A stretch of 64,000 nucleotides of DNA from Gammaproteobacteria bacterium. GTDB taxonomy: Bacteria; Pseudomonadota; Gammaproteobacteria; Thiohalomonadales; Thiohalomonadaceae. The stretch is taken from positions 1 through 64,000 of the forward strand of contig QKED01000029.1 in NCBI GenBank assembly GCA_003252455.1, given 5' to 3'. This document shows, one piece after another, positions 53,610-61,314 of the stretch. The stretch's first letter is position 1, and each line of letters opens with the position of its first letter. Under the pieces are notes generated by a model. It did no database searches. It worked only from the letters and a program-made list of their open reading frames with translations, and had not been told where the DNA came from. The translations under genes and the position numbers were made by a program.

Positions 53610-53846
53610 GGATCTGATCCCCTGGATCCGGGTGGTTGTGCACGAAATCGTCCCCACAGGGTGATATCTGCCCCATGGCCGTGCCCCGTGAGTGCAATGG
53701 TCACTCTCTATGCTCTATGTCGAGGCCGCATCTAGCCCGACCATGGTTACGATCGTGATGTTGTTGTAGAGCGTTGTGGCTGTGGGGGTGTGGCGGATGG
53801 GGTAAAATTGCACGATTACCCATCGCAACTCGAAGGCAGAGTGTTC

Positions 53847-54890
53847 GTGGAACGACAGATCAAGGCGGTTGCCCTCATCTCTGGTGGCTTGGATTCGATG
53901 CTTGCCGTGCGTGTAATGCAGGAGCAAGGCATCCATGTGGAGGGGATCAACTTCTTCACCGGCTTCTGTGTCGAGGGACACACCCACGCCATCCGCAAGC
54001 GTGACCAGAAGAAGCCCAAGCGCAATAACGCCCTCTGGGTGGCGGAGATGCTCGGTATCAAGCTGCATATCATCGACATCGTCGATGAGTACAAAGATGT
54101 GTTGCTACACCCCAAGCACGGCTATGGGGCCAATATGAACCCTTGCCTCGACTGCAAGATCTTCATGGTGAAGAAGGCCCTGGAGTGGATGGAGAAGAAC
54201 GGCTTCGATTTCATCATCACCGGTGAGGTGGTGGGCCAACGACCCATGTCGCAGCGCTCCGATACCATGCCAGTCGTGGCCAACCAGTCCGGTGCCATGG
54301 ATCGCCTGGTACGCCCCCTGTGCGGTCGTAACCTCCCGGCTACCCTGCCTGAGCGGGAGGGGTGGATCCGACGCGAAGGGCTCTACGACTTCTCGGGCCG
54401 CTCGCGAAAACCGCAGATGGCCCTGGCGCGCCAATACGGTTTCACCGATTGGGCCTCCCCCGCAGGGGGTTGTTGCTTCCTCACCGACGAGGCCTACTCG
54501 CACAAGCTCGTCGACCTCTGGCAGAGCCGCTCCAGCCGTGACTACGACCTGGACGACATCCTGCTGCTCAAGGTGGGTCGGCATGTGCGCCCGGCGCCGC
54601 ACTTCAAGCTCATCGTCGGGCGTGAAGAGGGGGAGAACAACTTCCTGGAGGGGTACCGCAAGGAGTTCATCCACCTGCGCTGTGAGAGCCACCTCGGTCC
54701 TTTGGTACTCATCGATGGTGACCCCAACGTCGAAGAGATGCGCCTCGCTGCCGCCATCGCTGCGCGCTACAGTCAGGGACGAATGGCAGATAGCGTAGAA
54801 GTGAGTGTTCACTATCGAGATGGCCGTGAAGAGCGCCTCACGGTCGCCCCGCTGGACCCGACCCAGATGCCCCCGGAGTGGATGTTATGA
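53847..54890 (+). CDS. PP-loop thiouridylase-like protein with NFACT-R-like C-terminus
   Basis: About 347 residues. The N-terminal PP-loop ATP-binding motif is SGGLDS (12-17), as in tRNA thiolation enzymes (MnmA/ThiI/TtuA types). A CLDC pair (Cys100, Cys103) and a GGCCF pair (Cys209-210) could handle sulfur. The C-terminal part (about 240-330, LKVGRHVRPAPHFKLIVGREEGENN) resembles the NFACT-R RNA-binding domain. GTG at 53847 is chosen with GAAGG upstream and a possible -10 TAAAAT at 53803-53808; GTG at 53790 or 53841 are alternatives. It overlaps tusA, pointing to sulfur transfer to RNA. Confidence 0.75.
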   Translation: MERQIKAVALISGGLDSMLAVRVMQEQGIHVEGINFFTGFCVEGHTHAIRKRDQKKPKRNNALWVAEMLGIKLHIIDIVDEYKDVLLHPKHGYGANMNPCLDCKIFMVKKALEWMEKNGFDFIITGEVVGQRPMSQRSDTMPVVANQSGAMDRLVRPLCGRNLPATLPEREGWIRREGLYDFSGRSRKPQMALARQYGFTDWASPAGGCCFLTDEAYSHKLVDLWQSRSSRDYDLDDILLLKVGRHVRPAPHFKLIVGREEGENNFLEGYRKEFIHLRCESHLGPLVLIDGDPNVEEMRLAAAIAARYSQGRMADSVEVSVHYRDGREERLTVAPLDPTQMPPEWML

Positions 54891-55120
54891 GTGAGACCCT
54901 CGACGCCCGCCGCCTGCTCTGTCCGCTACCGGTCATTCGCACCCAGGATAAGGTCGTGACCTTAAGTCCGGGCGCCCGGCTCACCGTCATCGCTACCGAC
55001 CCGGGGGTGCTCAACGACATCCCCGCCTGGTGCCGCATCAATGGCCACAGGGTGCTCGCCACCCGGCAGGAGGGGCGTGAGATCGAGATCGACATCGAGG
55101 TGGGTGGCGATGAGTCATAG
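54887..55120 (+). CDS. TusA-family sulfur carrier protein
   Basis: A 77-residue SirA/TusA-like protein with the sulfur-carrying Cys in LDARRLLCPLPVIRTQ. Its ATG overlaps the stop of the PP-loop gene by four bases, and its end overlaps the CDF gene by 11 bp. TusA proteins relay persulfide sulfur to thiolation or sulfur-oxidation enzymes; the tight coupling suggests it feeds the PP-loop protein. Confidence 0.9.
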   Translation: MSETLDARRLLCPLPVIRTQDKVVTLSPGARLTVIATDPGVLNDIPAWCRINGHRVLATRQEGREIEIDIEVGGDES

Positions 55121-56303
55121 TCACGCCCACGGCACCGAGTCGGACATCCACCCGCGCGACAAGCGCTATCAGGAGGTGCGCAAGGTGACCCTGGTGGGGG
55201 GCGTGATCAACCTCCTCCTCTCGGTGTTCAAGGTCACCGTGGGCTACCTCGGTAACTCACAATCCCTTATTGCCGACGGGATACACTCCCTCTCCGACCT
55301 CCTCAGTGACGCCATGGTCATCTATGCCGCCAAGCACGGCTCCAAGGCGGCGGACGATGACCACCCCTACGGCCACGGGCGCATCGAGACCGCCTTCACC
55401 GTGGCCCTCGGGCTGGTGCTGATGCTGGTGGCGGTAGGGTTGGCCTGGGACGCCAGCATCCGCCTCTTTCACCCCGAGACGCTACTTCATCCAGCCACCA
55501 TCACCCTCTGGATCGCCCTCCTCTCGGTCATCTCCAAGGAGCTGCTCTACCACTACACCGTGCGCGTGGCACGGCTCATCCGCTCCAAGCTCCTGGAGGC
55601 CAACGCCTGGCACCACCGTTCCGATGCCATCTCATCGGTGGTGGTGATCGTCGGTATCGGTGGCACTATCGCCGGGCTGCCCTATCTCGATGCCATTGCT
55701 GCCGTCGCCGTGGCGCTGATGATCGCCAAGATCGGCTGGGAGCTGGCATGGGAGAGCGTGCACGAGCTGATCGACACCGGTCTCGAACACGAGCGGGTCG
55801 ATGCCATTCGCGAGGCGATCCGTGATTTCGACGGCGTCGAGGACCAGCACATGCTGCGCACCCGACGCATGGGCGGCGAGGCGCTGGCCGATGTGCACAT
55901 CCTGGTGGACTCCACCTTGAGTGTCTCCGAGGGGCACTTCATTAGTGAGACGTTGAGGCGTAGACTGATCCGCCAATTCGACGAGTTGCGCGACGTACTG
56001 GTACACATCGACCCGGAAGATGACGAGAAGTACCAGCTCAACGTCAAGCTTCCGAGCCGCAAGCAGTTGTTGCGCGAACTGGAGCCGGCCTGGTCACACC
56101 TGCCGCAGATGGCCGAGCGCCTGCAGCTGACCCTGCACTACCTCAAGGGCAATCTGGTGGTTGAGGTGCTGCTGCCGCTCAAGTGCCATACCGGCGCTGA
56201 GCAGGCCCATGCCCTGCAACTGGCACTGGACGAGGTCGCCGCCGGGCACAAATCCGTCGAATCGATCTGTGTTCGATATGGTGATGCACTAAAGGGGTGC
56301 TGA
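55110..56303 (+). CDS. Cation diffusion facilitator family metal exporter
   Basis: A 397-residue inner-membrane protein of the CDF family (FieF/MMT type). It has a His-rich N-terminus (MSHSHAHG), six helices and the metal-site motifs DGIHSLSDLLSD and HHRSDAISS. The C-terminal cytoplasmic extension is long, with an extra ferredoxin-like segment after residue 300 (LPQMAERLQLTLHYLKGNLVVEVLLP). Likely exports Zn, Fe or Mn. It is third in an overlapping operon. Confidence 0.9.
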   Translation: MSHSHAHGTESDIHPRDKRYQEVRKVTLVGGVINLLLSVFKVTVGYLGNSQSLIADGIHSLSDLLSDAMVIYAAKHGSKAADDDHPYGHGRIETAFTVALGLVLMLVAVGLAWDASIRLFHPETLLHPATITLWIALLSVISKELLYHYTVRVARLIRSKLLEANAWHHRSDAISSVVVIVGIGGTIAGLPYLDAIAAVAVALMIAKIGWELAWESVHELIDTGLEHERVDAIREAIRDFDGVEDQHMLRTRRMGGEALADVHILVDSTLSVSEGHFISETLRRRLIRQFDELRDVLVHIDPEDDEKYQLNVKLPSRKQLLRELEPAWSHLPQMAERLQLTLHYLKGNLVVEVLLPLKCHTGAEQAHALQLALDEVAAGHKSVESICVRYGDALKGC

Positions 56304-56315
56304 GCCAATTTTAGG

Positions 56316-56330
56316 GCACCATGTTGGTGC
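56316..56330. promoter_or_regulatory. NtrC binding site upstream of glnA
   Basis: GCACC-N5-GGTGC (GCACCATGTTGGTGC) is a perfect NtrC-type palindrome about 90-105 bp before the predicted start point. A weaker relative, TGCACC-N5-GGATCA, is at 56344-56360. Confidence 0.75.
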
Positions 56331-56394
56331 GTTGTCGTGGGTTTGCACCAGAGCGGATCAGTCTAACCCACTGAAAATCATTTGCTCTTATTAA

Positions 56395-56410
56395 TGGCAT
56401 AAGAAATGCA
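56395..56410 (+). promoter_or_regulatory. Sigma-54 promoter for glnA
   Basis: TGGCATAAGAAATGCA has the invariant GG and GC doublets at the right spacing (12 bases from G to G) for -24/-12 recognition. It lies 68 bp before the glnA start, downstream of the NtrC sites. Confidence 0.7.
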
Positions 56411-56477
56411 ACCCAAAGGGCCGAGCTTTTCTTGTGCATATTGCTAGCACAATCAACCGTCAACCTGTTCGGAGGCT

Positions 56478-57890
56478 ATGATGTCTGGAGAGAACGTTCT
56501 GAAGATGATCAAGGAAAACGGCGTCAAGTTCGTCGATTTCCGTTTTACTGATACCCGTGGCAAGCAGCAGCACGTCACCTACCCCGCCAAGCACATCGAT
56601 GAAGGCACCTTCACCGACGGCAAGATGTTCGACGGTTCCTCTATCTCCGGCTGGAAGGGCATCAACGAGTCCGACATGATCCTCATGCCCGACCCGTCCA
56701 CCGCCGTGATGGACCCCTTCAGCGACGAGCCGCAGCTGATCATCTCCTGCGACATCATCGAGCCCTCCGACATGACCGGTTACGACCGCGACCCGCGCTC
56801 CGTTGCCCGCCGTGCCGAGGAGTACCTGAAGTCCACCGGTATCGGTGACAAGGCCCTGTTCGGTCCCGAGCCCGAGTTCTTCATCTTCGACGACATCCGT
56901 TGGGGCTCCGACATGAGCGGCTCCTTCGTCAAGATCGACTCCGAAGAGGCCGATTGGAACTCCGAGAAGGTCTACGCCGACGGCAACATGGGTCACCGCC
57001 CCGGCGTCAAGGGTGGCTACTTCCCGGTTCCCCCGGTCGACAGCCTGCACGACATCCGTGCCGCCATGTGCCTGGCCATGGAGGAGATGGGTCTCGATGT
57101 CGAGGTGCACCACCACGAAGTGGCCACCGCTGGCCAGTGCGAGATCGGCGTCGGTGCCAACACCCTGGTGGCCAAGGCCGACGAGGTGCAGATCCTCAAG
57201 TACTGCGTGCACAACGTTGCCCACAGCTACGGCAAGACCGCGACCTTCATGCCCAAGCCGATGGTCGGTGACAACGGTTCCGGTATGCACGTGCACATGT
57301 CCATTGCCAAGGACGGTGTGAACACCTTCGCCGGCAACGAGTACGGTGGCCTCTCCGAGACCGCCCTGTACTACATCGGCGGTATCATCAAGCACGCCCG
57401 TGCCCTGAACGCCTTCTGCAACCCCGGCACCAATAGCTACAAGCGTCTGGTCCCCGGCTTCGAGGCACCTGTGATGCTGGCCTACTCCGCCCGCAACCGC
57501 TCCGCCTCCATCCGTATCCCCTACGTCAGCAACCCCAAGGGTCGTCGTATCGAGGTGCGTTTTGGTGACCCCATCGCCAACCCCTACCTGATGTTCTCCG
57601 CCTACCTGATGGCCGGTCTGGACGGTATCATGAACAAGATCCACCCTGGCGATGCCATGGATAAGGATCTGTACGACCTGCCCGCCGAAGAGGCCGCCAC
57701 CATCCCGACCGTGTGCCACAGCCTGGATATGGCCCTGGACGCCCTGAACGCCGACCGTGAGTTCCTCACCGCCGGTGGTGTGTTCTCCAACGACATGATC
57801 GACGCCTACATCGCCCTGAAGATGGAAGACGTCACCCGCATGCGTATGACCACCCACCCGATCGAGTTCGACATGTACTACAGCGTCTAA
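56478..57890 (+). CDS. glnA: Glutamine synthetase type I
   Basis: A 470-residue enzyme making glutamine from glutamate and ammonia. [17 protein letters not shown], the catalytic GMHVHMSI and the ATP-binding [11 protein letters not shown] region are present. The adenylylation Tyr sits in [10 protein letters not shown], so GlnE-type control is expected. GGAGG precedes the ATG. It is preceded by a sigma-54 promoter and NtrC sites and followed by a terminator. Confidence 0.98.
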   Translation: MMSGENVLKMIKENGVKFVDFRFTDTRGKQQHVTYPAKHIDEGTFTDGKMFDGSSISGWKGINESDMILMPDPSTAVMDPFSDEPQLIISCDIIEPSDMTGYDRDPRSVARRAEEYLKSTGIGDKALFGPEPEFFIFDDIRWGSDMSGSFVKIDSEEADWNSEKVYADGNMGHRPGVKGGYFPVPPVDSLHDIRAAMCLAMEEMGLDVEVHHHEVATAGQCEIGVGANTLVAKADEVQILKYCVHNVAHSYGKTATFMPKPMVGDNGSGMHVHMSIAKDGVNTFAGNEYGGLSETALYYIGGIIKHARALNAFCNPGTNSYKRLVPGFEAPVMLAYSARNRSASIRIPYVSNPKGRRIEVRFGDPIANPYLMFSAYLMAGLDGIMNKIHPGDAMDKDLYDLPAEEAATIPTVCHSLDMALDALNADREFLTAGGVFSNDMIDAYIALKMEDVTRMRMTTHPIEFDMYYSV

Positions 57891-57913
57891 TCCACGCGCG
57901 TCGGTCGTTCGAG

Positions 57914-57945
57914 AGAAACGCCCCTTACGGGGCGTTTCTTTTTTT
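57914..57945 (+). terminator. glnA terminator
   Basis: An 11-bp stem AGAAACGCCCC / GGGGCGTTTCT with a TTAC loop, followed by a run of T. Confidence 0.93.
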
Positions 57946-57989
57946 CGGCGAGGCGTATGATGGTGGCTCCCCTACCCTTGGAGGTCGCC

Positions 57990-58520
57990 ATGGCGCTACG
58001 TTCGAGACCCCTGCTCCTTCCCCTGCTGTTGATCCTCTCTACCCTTGCCCAGGCTGAGATGGGCTACCGACGCGTACTCCCCGACGGCAGCGTCGAATTC
58101 AGCGACCAGCCCAGTGAAGGGGCCGCCGTCATCCCGCTCACCGGGGTACAGACCTACAGCCCGCCACCCCTGCCCCAGCGCTCGCCCGTGCGCGATGCAT
58201 CCCCGGTCACACAGGGACCGGCGGTGACCTATACCCGCCTGGAGATCGTCTCGCCCAAGGAGGCCGAGACGCTACGTATCAACGACCTCAACCTGGCCCT
58301 GCAGGTGGCGGTGGAGCCGGCCCTGGTCGAAGGGGATATGCTCATCGTCGAGCTGGATGGCAAAGAGGCGATGCGTGGTCGGGCCACCCAGTTCGTGCTG
58401 TCCAATGTCCCGCGCGGCAGCCACACCCTGCGGGTACGCTTGATCGGGCACGATGGCAAGGAGCAGTTGGCCACCCCGGCACGGGTGGTCTACACCAAGC
58501 AGTTCTCGCAACTCCACTGA
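57990..58520 (+). CDS. DUF4124-like exported protein
   Basis: A 176-residue protein with a signal peptide ending near TLAQA. The mature N-terminus YRRVLPDGSVEFSDQPSEG is typical of DUF4124, and the C-terminal half looks like a beta-sandwich (LNLALQVAVEPALVEGDMLIVELDG). Start 57990 has GGAGG upstream. The position between glnA and glnL is conserved in many gammaproteobacteria; function unknown. Confidence 0.8.
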   Translation: MALRSRPLLLPLLLILSTLAQAEMGYRRVLPDGSVEFSDQPSEGAAVIPLTGVQTYSPPPLPQRSPVRDASPVTQGPAVTYTRLEIVSPKEAETLRINDLNLALQVAVEPALVEGDMLIVELDGKEAMRGRATQFVLSNVPRGSHTLRVRLIGHDGKEQLATPARVVYTKQFSQLH

Positions 58521-58537
58521 TCGAGGGCGACTCGACT

Positions 58538-58573
58538 AAAAGGGGGGCACCAAAAAAGTGCGCGCCCCTTTTT
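58538..58573 (+). terminator. Terminator after the DUF4124 gene
   Basis: An imperfect stem: AAAAGGGG (58538-58545) with CCCCTTTT (58565-58572) plus inner CAC/GTG pairs around an A-rich loop, ending in a T-run. Confidence 0.65.
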
Positions 58574-58647
58574 GGTACTTTGCTTGAAAGCGCCTGGATG
58601 CGCGCTATCTGATTGTATCTGTGTGGCCGCGGGCACTAATCGAGTCA

Positions 58648-58663
58648 TGGCCTGGATTTTGCA
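58648..58663 (+). promoter_or_regulatory. Candidate sigma-54 promoter for glnLG
   Basis: TGGCCTGGATTTTGCA has GG and GC doublets at -24/-12 spacing and a perfect TTGCA -12 element, 68 bp before the glnL start. Confidence 0.65.
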
Positions 58664-58730
58664 AAACAGGCAGACACATTTGCCCGCTCCTGCCCTGAAC
58701 TGGGGCAGATTGCCACCCATTCGAGCCTCC

Positions 58731-59807
58731 ATGAACGTCTTACAGCGCATCCTGGAAAATCTGCACACGGTTGTCATCCTGCTCGACGGCAAACTGCGCA
58801 TCAACTACATCAATCCTGCAGGGGAGCACCTCTTCGCACACAGTGCACGCCACCTCACCGGTACCCCGTTGAGTGCGGTGATCGACGATGTACGCCTCAT
58901 CGAGATGCTCGGTCACGCACACAGGAGCGGCCACCCCTTCACCGAGCGCGAGCTCACCCTCAGCCTGCCGCGCAACGACAGCCCGACGGTGGACCTCACG
59001 GCTATCCCGATCAGCGAGCCCGGTGCGCCGACCGCCCTGCTGGTGGAGATGAACCAGATCGACCGCCACCTGCGTATCAACCGCGAGGAGGCGCTGCTGG
59101 CCCAGAGCCACGCCTCGCGTGCCCTGGTACGCGGTCTGGCCCACGAGATCAAGAATCCACTCGGTGGGCTGCGCGGGGCCGCGCAGTTGCTGGAGCGCGA
59201 GCTGGACGACCCGGAGCTGCGCGAGTACACCGGCATCATCATCAGTGAAGCGGACCGCATGCAGAGCCTGATGAACCGCATGCTCGGCCCCAACTCACGG
59301 CCCAACAAGGTGCCGCTCAACATCCATCAGGTGCTGGAGCGGGTCCACCGCCTGGTGGCCGCGGAGTTGCACAGTGGCATCCGCATCGTCTGCGACTACG
59401 ACCCCAGCGTGCCCGAGCTGGAGGGGGATCGCGACATGTTGATCCAGGCGATCCTCAACCTAGTGCGCAACGCCGCCCAGGCCCTGGGCGAGAGCGGCAC
59501 CATTACCCTACGCACGCGTACCCTGCGCCAGTTCACCATCGGTCCGACGCGCTACAAGCTGGTGGCGCGCGTCGACGTGCAGGACGACGGCCCCGGCATC
59601 CCCGAGGAGATGATCGAGAACATCTTCTTGCCCATGGTCACCGGTCGCCCCGATGGTACCGGCCTTGGCCTGCCTCTGGCGCAGTCGCTGATCAACCTGC
59701 ACGACGGGTTGATCGAGTGCGAACGCAAGGGGGATCTCACCCTGTTTACCGTACTTCTACCGCTGGCACTGAATCGCCCGGCGGAGTCGCCCAAGCCAAG
59801 GAGATAG
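58731..59807 (+). CDS. glnL: Nitrogen regulation sensor kinase NtrB (GlnL)
   Basis: A 358-residue cytoplasmic kinase/phosphatase that phosphorylates NtrC under PII control. A PAS domain (about 5-115) is followed by HisKA with LVRGLAHEIKNPLGGLRGAAQLL and HATPase_c with DDGPGIPEEM and GTGLGLPLAQSL. The start at 58731 (MNVLQRILENLHTVV) matches the family; the ribosome-binding site is weak. It is followed by glnG after 7 bp. Confidence 0.95.
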   Translation: MNVLQRILENLHTVVILLDGKLRINYINPAGEHLFAHSARHLTGTPLSAVIDDVRLIEMLGHAHRSGHPFTERELTLSLPRNDSPTVDLTAIPISEPGAPTALLVEMNQIDRHLRINREEALLAQSHASRALVRGLAHEIKNPLGGLRGAAQLLERELDDPELREYTGIIISEADRMQSLMNRMLGPNSRPNKVPLNIHQVLERVHRLVAAELHSGIRIVCDYDPSVPELEGDRDMLIQAILNLVRNAAQALGESGTITLRTRTLRQFTIGPTRYKLVARVDVQDDGPGIPEEMIENIFLPMVTGRPDGTGLGLPLAQSLINLHDGLIECERKGDLTLFTVLLPLALNRPAESPKPRR

Positions 59808-59814
59808 CAGCGCC

Positions 59815-61227
<1,413 letters not shown>

Positions 61228-61246
61228 GCGCATCGCCTAAGGGCAG

Positions 61247-61285
61247 AAAAAAGGGCGAGGGGGCTATGCCCCCTCGCCCTTTTTT
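61247..61285. terminator. Bidirectional terminator between glnG and the SulP gene
   Basis: An 18-bp perfect stem (61247-61264 and 61268-61285) with a TAT loop, six A/T pairs at the base and a GC-rich top. It serves convergent genes. Confidence 0.93.
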
Positions 61286-61314
61286 GCGCCCCCCTGTACC
61301 GGGTCGTGGCGCCT

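Larger units (their letters stand above)
53079..53632. other. oriC: Candidate chromosomal replication origin (oriC)
   Basis: Within the 1-kb gene-free interval between glyQ and the next rightward gene, this AT-rich stretch has perfect DnaA boxes at 53279-53287, 53466-53474 and 53601-53609 and one-mismatch boxes at 53154-53162 (TGTGCATAT) and 53233-53241 (TGTGGATAG). Ten GATC sites fall in 550 bp (about two expected). GATCTTTTTGATTTG at 53425 resembles the 13-mer unwinding repeats of enteric oriC. Flanking genes diverge. The interval before dnaA has only one box. Confidence 0.8.
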
